Below are positions 11,895 to 21,912 of a stretch of 64,000 nucleotides of DNA, piece by piece. The notes beneath the pieces were generated by a model. It had not been told where the DNA came from and did not search any database. It was given only the letters and a program-made list of their open reading frames with translations. Source of the DNA: Gryganskiella cystojenkinii (lineage: Eukaryota; Mortierellomycota; Mortierellomycetes; Mortierellales; Mortierellaceae); the NCBI GenBank assembly GCA_015852425.1, contig JAAAIG010000096.1:1-64000 (forward strand). The letters run 5' to 3'. The position numbers and the translations under genes are program-made. Within the stretch, counting starts at the first letter, position 1; each line of letters begins with the position of its first letter.

Positions 11895-12302
11895 GGTGAT
11901 TCTGATTCTCTTGAGTGTTAGTTCCTGTGGTTGGAGGATAGGATGTGGGGTGTAGCGGAGGGAAGAGTAGCGTGGCCTGTTACGACTTCATTCAAAACGA
12001 AGCAAAGAGATCAGTCCATTTGATGAGTGGCTTTGAACTTTTTTTATTCGCGGCATTCGAATGGAGAAGAGAGTTTCCTTAGTCGGCTGTTTTCCCCCTT
12101 CTTTCAGTTTCCGTTATTACTATTCAGGACTCGATCGAATTTCAACAAGAATTACAACGGCCTCCAACAGCTGCTCGCATTCATCCACCTTTTGCAGGAC
12201 CCAAGAGCAAGCTAGATTTTACTTCGACAACCAACACTCGCTCATTTCATTCTGTTCCTGCAGAGTAGCCACGCTCGCAAACACACACACACACACAGGA
12301 CC
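11895..12302. promoter_or_regulatory. Divergent intergenic region between Tls1-like and R3HCC1L-like genes
   Basis: 408 bp separating two start codons on opposite strands, so it must carry both promoters. It ends in a (CA)8-type run at about 12281-12298, directly before the plus-strand ATG. No TATA box was evident. Confidence 0.5.
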
Positions 12303-13991
12303 ATGTCCGAGGCAGGAAACATCGCTCAAGGACAAAACCAGGGGCGACGCACCCCTAAAGTCGGCGTGTACGTTCCACGGCATAGACGAGGAGGAGCTGC
12401 TGCCGGAGGAGGGGTAGGATCCAACCACAACAGCAATACTTCATCAACGTCCTCACCAGCTAGTGACTCTGCAGAATCAGAAAGGAATTCCGGTACATCC
12501 TCACCTCTGCACCGTGGCAACAGTGACGATGGATCCTCTACAAGATCAGGAAACTCTTCTGCGTCAGAGGTCCAACGGCGCGGCCGAGGCAAGTTTACGG
12601 CTCCAGGCGGTGGTAGTAGCGGCTCCGGAGGCAACAGCAACAGTGGCAGTAGCAACAACGGAAGGAGAAACACCAGGGACGGCCGTGGCGGCCATAGCAG
12701 TAATCACGCAAGCCCACAACAGCAGCAACAACCACAGCAACCTCTACCCAGACATGCCCCCCGTGGACGTGATTTCGATGCGACAGTCTTGAGGCGGTAC
12801 AGTGACGATGAAAATCGACCAGGATCGTCCTTCTCACGATCAAACAGTTACAACACCACCCGATCCAGCAACAACAATAGCGCCAACCAAGGCGTAAGCA
12901 CCAACAACAACAACAACGACAACGCCTCCAGGAACAGATCAGATGTTCGTTCATGGAGAAGAGATGATTCTGTACCATCACCAGTTGATGACTCTGGTCT
13001 CTCTGATCAACTCGACCGTCTCAACGTCTCGGGAACGGATGATCAACCCATAAAGAGTAACCCTGAGAGCTCTGAAGAACTGGAGGACTGGGAACTTGCT
13101 GCTCAACAATCCGACGACGACTCGATATCACAGATAGCAGCCCCGAAACCAAAGCATGCAGAGCGACCTCATCCTGCAGAGAGTTTGATCGGCGGTTCAC
13201 CATCCCCGAGAATCTCGAAAATCGGCAATTGGTCGGATGGTAATATGCGTGGGCTTTCATGGTCATTCTGCATAATTTCAAACTCGGAAAATAGGAGACT
13301 GACAGCTTTGCTTTATCTATTTATCCCTCATAGTTGTCAACGATGACATGTATATTCTAGAGTTGTATGACTTCTCAGCTATGATCAAGACGGTTCATTT
13401 GACAGACATGTTCGCGCCTTATGAGAACCGATCGGGCGGGTTCCGGATAAAATGGGTCGACGATACCAAGGCATTAGTGATCTTTGAGTCTGCAGCTGTT
13501 GGTATGTCTTAGACAAGGAATGCGGATGAAATCATTCTTTGTTTTATTACTGTACTGACTGGGCCCCTGGATTTATTTCTTGAATAGCCAAACAAGCGTA
13601 TGCCGCCAACGTGAACAACCAAATCGCCAAGATCAAGCCCTACACTGGAGCAGACAAGGATACGATCCGTAATGAGGGTAAACCCTCCAGTGGCGCATAT
13701 AACGGACTCCGACCTGCAAAGACCGACTCGGTGGCGAGACGGTTGATCCAGGGTGCATTGGGCGTACGAGTCAGACGGACACCTGAACAGATTGCGGAAG
13801 AAAAGGCTCTGGTGCAGGCTGCCAAAGGTTCGTGACTGAGTGCATGAACTCATTTTGTGGATTTTAATCTATTGAACACTATCTAAAAAATAATTCGTTT
13901 TTTGACGTTCTTGTCATTAGATGCCCGGAATGCACAAAGAGAAGAGGAGAGACGACAGCGTGAGAGTGCAGATGCTGTGTTTAACTCTTGA
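12303..13991 (+). CDS. R3HCC1L-like coiled-coil protein with C-terminal RRM-like fold
   Basis: Four exons (12303-13239, 13334-13501, 13588-13827, 13921-13991) encode about 471 residues; every join is in phase. The N-terminus has KVGVYVPRHRR, the short motif seen at the start of R3HCC1/R3H-associated proteins. Residues 30-250 are S/N/G/R-rich and presumably disordered. Residues 310-375 carry LELYDFSAMIKTVHLTDMF and FRIKWVDDTKALVIFES, the RRM-like core shared by R3HCC1 and R3HCC1L. The tail is a charged helix (REEERRQRES). No R3H motif itself is visible. A role in RNA metabolism is inferred from the family only. The stop lies 111 bp from the stop of the convergent FNBP4-like gene. Confidence 0.82.
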
Positions 13992-14102
13992 AACATCTAT
14001 TAAAAAGCGGCAGTTAAGTCGCGGCCGTGTTGAACACAACCTTGTAAATATCACAGTGAGGCAAACTCCATCGTTTACGGATTGTGCCCTGACAGTTTCT
14101 TT

Positions 14103-15475
14103 TTATTCAGCACCAGATACCGGAGATGATGAACGACTGCGTGAAGGAGAATATCTATCAGCCAAAGTCGGCGGATCCAGTTGCTGTAAAAGTTGGTCGG
14201 ATGGGTATAGTATTGATGTCGTTTTCTATTTGATTCAACAGGTAGATAACAATGGTCAGAGGCATTTATCGATTAGATTGCCACAACATATGGGGGAAAC
14301 ATCGACATCACGGTACTTACTGAAGCCAAATGAAGAAACGAATAAGAGCCAGCAACAGCGTCCCAAACCACTTTCCAGCCTGAAGGTACAGCCTGTTGCT
14401 CGACCTTGGTCATGGTTTCGATCATGTCTCCGACAATGCCGCCGTGCGGAGGAAGCTCTTGATCGTGGACTTCATCGACACGATCCTCTTGACCGTTTTC
14501 CTCCCCATCCTCGTCGATGTCCATTTGATCATCTTCATTTTCGTCCTTATCGTCATCCACGTCATTTTTTTTAATTTCATTGTTCCGCCGATCCAAAGCC
14601 GCAGCGCGTTCCTCGCCGAGAAAGTAGCCCGGTCTGAGTCCACCCTTTTCCCAATCTAGGATCCGGATTGCAAACTTTACGAGTGACTTTTCCAGGTTCT
14701 TGGTCTCCTGTTGTATCAAGGGACTTAATAAACGTGAGAGTTGATGGATCCTGCTGTAGATCGACTGGATACTGGCCGTTCGCAGCCACTGTTGACCCGA
14801 TTTCTCCTGGGCTGCGAGACGAGATTCTAGCGTCGAAGGCGTCTCTGGTCGGAGAGGAGAGGATGAGAGAGGTGGTCGGGTTTGATCCTTGGTTGTGAGC
14901 GGAAGAGCATCGATTCGAGCCATGAAGGCATCAAAGAGTTCTTGTTGTTCAGGGGTCATCTTTGTTGGGCTCTGTATCCGATCTGGCTCTGTTGTGAACT
15001 CCTTGCTCATAACAAGCTCCTCCAGATTCGAATCATGTATTGTGGTCGCCGCACATTCGACGGTATTCATAGGGTCGGCAGTCGTAAGCATATCTGAATC
15101 TGGACTCGACTTCTCATCGACCGACGCGGCAAAGTCTTGCAAGAACTTGAGCGAGCTAGAGACAAACTCCTCGTCTCTGTCATCACCACCGTCCATAATG
15201 ACGTCCTCCTCAGCTTGACCTGTAGGAGGAGTTGTGCTCGGTATCCGTAGTGCTGTTGAAGAGCCGGTTACATGTGGTCCCGCGGGAGAAGGTTCAGTGG
15301 TATCGTTATCTCCTAGCTCGGTGACCGGATTTGATTCCTCTGTTCCTGGGGTTGGAGATTGTTCCTTTTGCACAACGAAATCTTGTATCCTCCTAAATTG
15401 AATGACTGGAGAAGTAATAGATTCTTCACGATCCGAGTCGGATTCGCTACTCGCGTAATTGGCTAGCATGTCCAT
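14103..15475 (-). CDS. FNBP4-like protein with a partial WW domain
   Basis: Two exons (15475-14321 and 14183-14103) give about 411 residues. The start MDMLANYASSESDSD matches the acidic opening of formin-binding-protein-4-like proteins. After a low-complexity stretch comes a helical region (QSIYSRIHQLSRLLSPLIQQ ... ILDWEKGGLRPGYFLGEE) and an acidic linker. A WW-like half follows: PSGWKVVWDAVAGSYSF. The intron follows HLAS, and the second exon begins QLDPP and ends SPSRSRSSSPVSGAE. The second WW tryptophan is Leu, so ligand binding may be altered. FNBP4 has the same order of helical segment then WW. The small last exon is inferred from an acceptor (ttttacag) and an open SR-rich frame. Overall moderate confidence. 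Confidence 0.6.
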
Positions 15476-15941
15476 CCTTGCGTTATCGTGGCTGTGGGGC
15501 TAGTGGTGTATGCATTTCTCCTCCGGAGACAGACGGAACTGAACTTTTGAGTTGAACTGAAATGTACTAATGGTGCAATTGTCAAGGACTTTATGAATGC
15601 TCACAGAAAAACGCCCGTACTGCAGGGTAAACTGTCACGTGTAAAAATAACCTTTTTTTATCTCCGTCAGTCACCACGCCAAAGCAGACTAAATGCCTAC
15701 ATTTGACCCTTATCAAAAGTGAACGAGCTGTGCCTACAATACCCTGTCTGCCTTATCTTTGAGTTCGTTCCCACCTTTATTATAACTCTCCATCTCACAT
15801 CTCATCTCTGCTTTTTGCTTTTCCTTTCTTACTTTCTTTCTTTCGTCCCTCTATTTCCATCAAAACACCCCCATCTCACTCTCGAGCACCACTAACCATA
15901 GACCAAAACTAACAAACACTACACCCGCAGGACCAAGACAA
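15476..15941. promoter_or_regulatory. Divergent intergenic region between FNBP4-like and nickel transporter genes
   Basis: 466 bp between two outward-facing starts. The side next to the transporter is strongly pyrimidine-rich (TTTCTTTCTTTC, CCCCCATCTC), typical of fungal core promoters and 5' UTRs. A TTTATTATAACT element lies near 15776. Confidence 0.5.
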
Positions 15942-17342
15942 ATGTGCGAGACCATGTTTTCGCATCAACGACTCCGGCGGAAATGTATCGTTACCATGGG
16001 AGGATTGACCGCCGTGAACGTGGCCGTCTGGATCCTCGCCGGAATTGTCGCCAAGAAATACCCTGAACTTCTCGGCTCTATGGTCGTTGCCTATACCCTC
16101 GGACTCCGACATGCTGTCGACGCGGACCATCTCGCGGCTATCGATAATGTGACTCGGAAACTGATCTACCAAGGCTCCCTTCGGTCCCGCATCGCCCATG
16201 AGACACAAGAAGAGGGGGGAAAGCCGCACAGTCAGGAAGAACAAAGACGAGACCAAGAACAACATCAAGTGCAAGTACAAAAACAAGAGGTCGACTCCTC
16301 TTGGACACCGCCTGTCTGCGTCGGACTTTTCTTCTCGTTGGGCCACTCGACCATCGTGATCATTGCCTCAATCGCACTCGCGGCCACAGCTACGGCAATC
16401 AAAGACAAATTCGCCGCCTTTGGGGACACGGGCGGGATTATCGGTACCTCGGTGTCGGCTTCATTCCTGTTTTTGATCGGATTTATCAATCTGATTGTTC
16501 TCATCCAGGTTGGTCAGGAGCTGAGGCGAGTCAAGAAAACTGGCAAGTACTATTACTCAGATCCTGTCAAGGAGTTGATCGACGAGACCACCAAGACAAA
16601 GACCAAAAATACTACCACTACCTCTGCAGCATTTGCTGACTCTGATGCCATTACCGAAATGGATGTTGCTGATAAGAAGCACGAGGAAGCCCTAAACATG
16701 ACCGAGAAGGATCAAAAGACCGATTACAAGTCTGACGCGGGAGATCTTGAGGCCCAAGAGGCGGAAAAAGAACGTCAACATGAACGTCGATTTCAAACAG
16801 GTGGGCTCTTTGCCCGCATTTTCAGACCCTTGTTCAACCTAATTGACCGGACCTGGAAGATGTACCCTTTGGGAGTCTTGTTTGGTCTCGGATTTGATAC
16901 GGCCACTGAAGTCGGTCTCCTTGGGATCGCCGCCACGAACGCACAAGCGGGTTTTCCTACGGCGGTCATTCTTATTTTCCCAGCTCTCTTTACAGCTGGA
17001 ATGAGTTTGATTGACACGTTGGACGGCATCATTATGGTCAATGCCTATGGTTGGGCGTTCGTGAACCCGATCAAGAAGCTCTGGTACAACTTCGTTGTGA
17101 CTTTGATGGGCGTCATTGTCGCGTTCGTAGTCGGTTTCGCAGAACTGATGGGTCTCCTCTCGGAAAAGTTGGATCTCCAAGGCCCCTGGTGGGATTTCTT
17201 TGGGATGTTGAGCGATAATTTCGGAATCATTGGCTATGTGATCCTGGGAGCCTTTATCCTCACCTGGTTGTTCGCGGTCCTGTATTACAGGTACGGACCG
17301 ATGAAGGAACTCGAGAATACCGTTGTTATTATTAAAACATGA
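15942..17342 (+). CDS. NiCoT-family high-affinity nickel/cobalt transporter
   Basis: Single exon, 466 residues, from an ATG in a good context to TGA. The family signature for metal binding, LRHAVDADHLAAIDN, is in the second hydrophobic segment (about residues 50-64). Further conserved blocks are LFFSLGHSTIV, LGFDTATEVGLL and AGMSLIDTLDGI. About eight membrane segments can be counted. Two hydrophilic charged loops (about 88-115 and 205-285) separate them. Such permeases import Ni2+ (and Co2+) across the plasma membrane, in fungi to supply urease. No urease gene is in the window. The family call is very secure; which metal is preferred cannot be read. Confidence 0.93.
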   Translation: MCETMFSHQRLRRKCIVTMGGLTAVNVAVWILAGIVAKKYPELLGSMVVAYTLGLRHAVDADHLAAIDNVTRKLIYQGSLRSRIAHETQEEGGKPHSQEEQRRDQEQHQVQVQKQEVDSSWTPPVCVGLFFSLGHSTIVIIASIALAATATAIKDKFAAFGDTGGIIGTSVSASFLFLIGFINLIVLIQVGQELRRVKKTGKYYYSDPVKELIDETTKTKTKNTTTTSAAFADSDAITEMDVADKKHEEALNMTEKDQKTDYKSDAGDLEAQEAEKERQHERRFQTGGLFARIFRPLFNLIDRTWKMYPLGVLFGLGFDTATEVGLLGIAATNAQAGFPTAVILIFPALFTAGMSLIDTLDGIIMVNAYGWAFVNPIKKLWYNFVVTLMGVIVAFVVGFAELMGLLSEKLDLQGPWWDFFGMLSDNFGIIGYVILGAFILTWLFAVLYYRYGPMKELENTVVIIKT

Positions 17343-17874
17343 ATACAAACGCAAACATGGCATATAAAAATACTTCTGTCTGGCCTTGTAAGTTGAAGTG
17401 GTTCAAGTGCAGTCAATCCTCTACAGAACTCCCATATTGTCGATAGAAATGCAAGGTCGATTTGTAAAGAGCGAGTCCTGTCACCATATCGGATGAGATT
17501 CTCGCTGTTCGAGGGCGAAGAAAAGGATATAACGGGTTGTTCTTCTTCATACCTTTCATCTTTGTCTTGTCCGAGTAACTCTTCTATCTATTTTCTTTCG
17601 TTTCATCTGCTTCATCGTTATCTCTTTGTCCAATTCGTCATCGTGTTCTTGTCATGTCATCTTCTCATAGCACTACCAAGTCGTTGTCATGATATCAATC
17701 ATCTGTACTCTACCCGTTTGTCTTTCTTATATAAACACCCATCACAGCTTCCGTAGAACCTCGGTATGCAACTCACTATTATCATAAAGCATACTGCCTT
17801 CTCTTCCCCTACTTCCACTCTTCAATTGTGTGTCCGTTTGTGAAAAATTACTTGATTAAGAGTGCCAGGGAGGG
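17343..17874. other. Intergenic downstream of the nickel transporter
   Basis: 3' UTR followed by a 250-bp T/C-rich stretch (17550-17760). The 87-codon open frame at 17493-17756 is a by-product of this composition and is not annotated. No other signal. Confidence 0.45.
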
Positions 17875-18177
17875 TCACTGGATGCGCTTGGAAAAGGGTG
17901 GGATGGCATTACTGTTGGGGTTGGTGGATCTGTGTTCGTCGGCTGTAATTTGTTGTCCCTGTGTATGTTGCAATGCAACATTCCCTGCGAGCATGGACAG
18001 ACTGTGACTGGCGGTAAGGAGAATCAGAAAAAGGCGACTAAAAAAAATTGAACACGAAAAGTGCACGTAGTCTTTTGACGCGCGCGACAGACGGACTTGG
18101 TTATATACAGGTTTACATGGTATGTTTCGGATATCTTCATCACTGTCATTCCAGCATCTCTTCAGCGGTCGACTCAT
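17875..18177 (-). CDS. Possible small hypothetical gene
   Basis: A 100-codon open frame starts MSRPLKRCWNDSDEDIRN and ends NAIPPFSKRIQ. The charged start and the polar end look protein-like, while the middle (CSIFFSRLFLILLTASHS) is T-rich and could be an intron: a gtatataacc donor and a tttttttag acceptor are present. I do not recognise a family. It sits next to a transposase relic and could be part of decayed sequence. Confidence 0.3.
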   Translation of the reverse strand: MSRPLKRCWNDSDEDIRNIPCKPVYNQVRLSRASKDYVHFSCSIFFSRLFLILLTASHSLSMLAGNVALQHTQGQQITADEHRSTNPNSNAIPPFSKRIQ

Positions 18178-18226
18178 CTTTCCGTTATCAACAGTAGTTC
18201 CAACTGAACGTTTGCAAAAAGGGCAG

Positions 18227-18967
18227 TTACCACACGATCAGTTCATTCCTTGACAGAGCCTCCCAGACATACATCAGACCGGCGATTGCATCTAAACTTG
18301 TGAGGGAACCATCGCGTCCGAGATGCATGGAGGCAATCTGGAGTTGTATTTCAACCTGGTACTAGCATCGCTTCCCTTTGTATTCAAAGATAGGATGAAC
18401 CTCAATCATCTTCCTGACAAACTCGAATGACTCAGGGGTCAATCGTAAAATCCGTTTGAAGGCTGGCATGTTCTCGGGTACCAAGTAGATATCCCTGTAC
18501 TAACTGAAAGAGTAGTCATTCGTGATTACTCGCTCAACAAAATACCTGGATGAGTGGTAAGGGCACCAGAGTTCAACTGCTGCAGCCAACACGTTTGATG
18601 CAACAAGACCATCGTTTCCATTTTCTTCAACGTCATTTTGTGCCTTGACCACCACATAAAGTACGCTGACTGAGAACCTGTATCCATTCCTCACGAGGCG
18701 TTTTAGGGTGACGTGAATAGCTGCGGAACCTGGGGGGCATTTGGACACAATCGTGTTGGGGAGGCTTGGTGACTGGTGTTGAAGTGCAAGTGGAAAAGAA
18801 AAAAGAGTAGACCAACGGTTCAAGTCGTTTGATGTATGGTTGAGGATAAGAAAAACAACGGTCAGAGACGCCGCTTGTTTCATATGATTCTCACGCCAGT
18901 GAACATTGTGAGATGGATGTTTACTTTCCCAGGCACGCCGCTCGGATTTTGGTCGTTGGAAATTCAT
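18227..18967 (-). pseudogene. Harbinger/PIF-like transposase relic (N-terminal part)
   Basis: One reading frame runs from ATG at 18967 to a stop at 18229-18227 but is crossed by TAG at 18502-18500 and TAG at 18364-18362. The frame reads through as LVASNVLAAAVELW ... SSRYFVERVITNDY, then FKRILRLTPESFEFVRKMIE, VHPIFEYKG, then QVEIQLQIASMHLGRDGSL. This is the layout of the N-terminal region of HARBI1/PIF-type DDE transposase-derived proteins: F-x-M/L-(x)4-F, an I-x-x-(H/D)P-(V/I)F element, then Q-(x)2-L-(x)3-L-G-x-(D/E)G. No DDE catalytic part follows, so only the N-terminal part is left. Splicing around the stops is not excluded. No terminal inverted repeats were found by eye. Confidence 0.5.
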
Positions 18968-19427
18968 GCGCTACATGTACATTCCTCAATCTGAGAGCCG
19001 CCGCACTTTCTGTTTGACATTCTGAAGATCCAGAACCACAACATCAGCCCAGAAATCAAGCTACTATTGGATGAGAGCACGAGTGTTTACGATCCCGGAG
19101 CTCGGTATGGTTATCCGACTAGACTAACGCAATCATTATTGATTCTAACTGTGCAGCCTACATCCTGCTTCTGAACGCCTAACAGCGAGCGGCCATTCAT
19201 GATTTGGTATAAATATGACCCCTCTCCTCACTCTTTGCTGACACTCCATCTTCTCCAACGATCCCTTCCTCACCTCAAACAGTAAGTTGTCCCTTCAAAA
19301 CACTCCATCTTTAATCGCATCCTCCACTTCTTCTTTCTGCTTTCCTTGGCTTCTTCCTCCAATACTGACTTTTTCCCTATCTCCTCACTTCATTTCGCGC
19401 CCTACAATTCAGACAACAACAACCATC
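18968..19427. promoter_or_regulatory. Promoter and 5' UTR of the small secreted protein gene
   Basis: Contains a TATA box at 19208-19215 and a C/T-rich transcription-start zone. A likely 5' UTR intron lies at 19282-19412 (donor a|gtaagttg, acceptor aattcag), 15 bp before the start codon. Confidence 0.6.
19208..19215 (+). promoter_or_regulatory. TATA box
   Basis: TATAAATA about 220 bp before the start codon of the secreted protein; with the 131-bp UTR intron removed, the spacing suits a transcript start near 19240. Confidence 0.6.
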
Positions 19428-19760
19428 ATGCACAAGTCACTTGTTATCTTGGCCACCCTCGCCGCTAGCGCGTTCGCAGCCCCCAATGCCTTGATCTCAA
19501 ACAATGACGGCTCCCTGTACAGGTTCCTTGATGTTCCAGATGGCCAGCGTTACTGCTTCTGTCTCAAGCAGACCCAGACCGCCCGGATTGATGGCACCTA
19601 TGGAGGAGACGTCAAGCTGTTCTCGAGCAGCGACTGCACCGGCAACTATGCCAATGGCCAGACCATCACAAACAATGCGCAGTGGGTTAACAGTATCTCC
19701 CTTGGAGCCTCTGGCATTTCGTCCACCTGGGGCGCTGGCACGTCCTGCAGCTGGTACTAG
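19428..19760 (+). CDS. Small secreted cysteine-containing protein
   Basis: 110 residues, single coding exon. The N-terminus MHKSLVILATLAASAFAAPN is a clear signal peptide with cleavage after AFA. The mature protein is about 92 residues with five cysteines (YCFCLK, DCTGNY, TSCSWY), glycine-rich and slightly acidic. The longer frame starting upstream at 19287 is ignored because it would read through the 5' UTR intron. I recognise the general type, an extracellular small protein, but no named family. Nearby sequence on both sides is decayed, so this is the only clearly intact gene between 18 and 21 kb. Function unknown. Confidence 0.75.
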   Translation: MHKSLVILATLAASAFAAPNALISNNDGSLYRFLDVPDGQRYCFCLKQTQTARIDGTYGGDVKLFSSSDCTGNYANGQTITNNAQWVNSISLGASGISSTWGAGTSCSWY

Positions 19761-20250
19761 AAGAAGAGAGAAGTGTCAGCATTTTGTTCCAGTTTGTCTA
19801 GATTCCGGACATAAATTAAAAACTCAAGGAACAAGACTTTGTTGCCCAAATGTTTCGCTCTATTATTTCACTCGACTATGCATAGGTATGAGAGAAAAAC
19901 TTAAAAATGAAAGAAAGAGAGCAAGGAGGAGAGGGAGAGGGTGAATACAAAACTGTCATCACGAACAGGTTTGGCGAGTCTGAGGCGAACTTGTATTCCA
20001 GCCTTCGTGTTTTGGGGCGATACCAAAAGAAACCTTGCGAACTCAAATTTTCGATTATGGAGGAGGGATATTATTATTGACTAGAGGCGTCAAAGAGACT
20101 GATTTTCCAGCGACGGTATTTTGCGCGCACGTGGAGTGGCGGAGAAGCAATTCCTCATCCTCTCTTTCCCTTTCCCTTGTCCATTCCTTTTTTCCCTCTT
20201 CCCTTACACTTTACACCCGGTGCCTACCCGTATCTGTTGTCTTCCAACAA
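19761..20250. other. Intergenic: 3' UTR of secreted protein and flank of a broken gene
   Basis: Purine-rich stretch at about 19895-19940, then a C/T-rich promoter-like segment (20150-20220). No gene seen. Confidence 0.45.
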
Positions 20251-21102
20251 ACATGACCTGGAGTGATTCAGCCATGCCCTGGTTCAAGGATTCCGGTGGT
20301 TCATTGTCCTAACTGCCCTCACCACCACGAGCTTTGGAGTAGCGTCCGCAATCTTAACATACATCAATGGTGTCCTGGGTTGGGCCAGTCTCGTCTGTGT
20401 GATCTTCCTCAAGGCCATCTACATCTACTCGGCCCAGGCTCGAACTCGGCAATGGGCCTACAGGTTTTTTATCTGACCAGGTCTAATCCTGGCCCTAGCT
20501 GCTGTCCTGGTCGTGTATGGTAGACGAGAGATCGTATTGGAGATCAGTTTCCAACAGTTCCTATATCAATATGGTCCCGCAGTGGAACCGCGCTGGAAAT
20601 GTGGGCCACATGCCACCTCGTGTTATGCCAGGTGGGGCTTTAATTTCTCATCCTTGGTCTTGGCCGGAGTCGTAGTCTTGGAGGTGTTGTTGACGCTTTC
20701 GACAGGTGGGAAGGCTATACCGTATACGAATCTGAACCAACGATATATGGCCGATATGGTTATGAAGACCCGACGAAGATAGTCATCGTGAGACCCGAGT
20801 CCTCCCTCCTGCAACCTCTGTCGCAGCAGCCTTACGGCCATTATACACTTGCAACTGCACAACCAACGATGCAAAGTACTACCCCAGAAATGATGAGACT
20901 GCCACCAATGACCCCTGGAGGTATCACACCCCATTTCCAAGCTCAGTCGTAGTTGTCCTCACTATCTCCAATCCCAATATCAACTTTGCCACAGCAACAG
21001 CAGCATCTTTGGGAAGTGCAACAACACATCCAACTATTGCGGCAATGGGAACAACGACTTTTGTGGCAACAATCTGTCCAGCAACAACAGCAAAAATTCT
21101 GA
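20251..21102 (+). pseudogene. Broken four-helix membrane protein gene with Q-rich tail
   Basis: Coding-like sequence runs through the stretch but in changing frames. From 20291, frame 2 encodes hydrophobic segments (WFIVLTALTTTSFGVASAIL; ASLVCVIFLKAIYIY; then LILALAAVLVVYGRRE; SSLVLAGVVVLEVLL). A TGA at 20474-20476 interrupts it. Near 20690 the sense passes to another frame, which reads DRWEGYTVYESEPTIYGRYG ... PPMTPGGITPHFQAQS, meets TAG at 20950-20952, and goes on in frame to a Q-rich end (PQQQQHLWEVQQHIQLL ... QQQQQKF) and TGA at 21100. The start ATG at 20251 is also out of frame with the first helix. Two frameshifts and two stops with preserved tetraspan/MARVEL-like topology indicate a decaying gene. 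No plausible introns explain the breaks. Family not identified. Confidence 0.6.
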
Positions 21103-21416
21103 GAACGGACAATAGAGTTGAAAAATAACAAGGTGGTGTGGAGCAGTCAATTGATATTAGATGGGAGAGCTCACGTTTGTGGTTTGACATGGCTCCATGC
21201 CTCCAATGAACATGGAGCCTTAAATGATGGCCTTCCCTCCCACCGGATGAGAAGCATCCAACAACGAAGGAGACTCTTCCAGCCCAGGGCTCTCGATCCT
21301 TCCTTCATCCTGAAAGAAAAGAATAACAAATCAGAAACAAAAATAGTTCTCTTGTTTTATTCTTCGTTTTTCTTGAGGAAGCCTTGCAGTCATAGCTTGA
21401 GAGATCAGAGTTTTTT
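21103..21416. other. Intergenic
   Basis: 314 bp between the broken membrane-protein gene and the next stop codon. The CAACAACAG-type composition fades out; nothing else seen. Confidence 0.4.
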
Positions 21417-21869
21417 TTACAAGATCATGGTGGTGAACATCACCAGCAATAACACCATTCCAGTCTTGTTCTTGTTGGCAGATGATTTGGTGGGCGTAGG
21501 TGACACTGCCGCAGCTGTGGTGGTCGAGGGGGTTGGGGTAGCAACAGGAGAGGAGGAAGCAGGGGAAGGGAGGGAGGAGGTGCCGGTTGGTTGCTGAGAA
21601 TCGGGGATGACGCCGCCGTCACAAGTCAAGTAGACGCCAGCTGTAGTGTTGAATCCAAGGAGAGGCATCTCGTAGGACTCCGTCAAGCTTCTCCAGCAGC
21701 AACATCCCTTCTTGTATCCTGGCTCGAACATGCAATCTCCGCTGGGTCCCAGTGTATGCATTACACAGACCGTACCCGAACTCCTGTCCCAGATGACACT
21801 CCAAGTGGTGGGGTCTCCAGTCAGAGATGCTGCGGGCACGACGGTGCCAAAACCGGATGTGCAGGCCAT
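21417..21869 (-). CDS. S/T/P-rich, probably GPI-anchored or membrane-tailed surface protein
   Basis: From ATG at 21869 the frame gives 150 residues: a cysteine-containing domain (with GCCCW), then a P/S/T/A/V-rich linker (about residues 90-130), then SSANKNKTG and a hydrophobic end MVLLLVMFTTMIL. That end looks like a GPI-attachment signal. A secretion signal is missing from this start. The open frame extends upstream through LLLLALSISFF, which resembles one, and a ttacttctag acceptor lies just before it at about 21912. An upstream exon carrying the real ATG is therefore likely but could not be placed. No family recognised. Confidence 0.5.
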   Translation of the reverse strand: MACTSGFGTVVPAASLTGDPTTWSVIWDRSSGTVCVMHTLGPSGDCMFEPGYKKGCCCWRSLTESYEMPLLGFNTTAGVYLTCDGGVIPDSQQPTGTSSLPSPASSSPVATPTPSTTTAAAVSPTPTKSSANKNKTGMVLLLVMFTTMIL

Positions 21870-21912
21870 TTTTTTAAAAAAGCTGATCGAGAGGGCCAAA
21901 AGAAGCAATGTT

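Noticed and set aside
17493..17756. 87-codon open frame
   Set aside because: Caused by C/T-rich UTR-like composition; Leu/Ser/Phe-rich with no domain.
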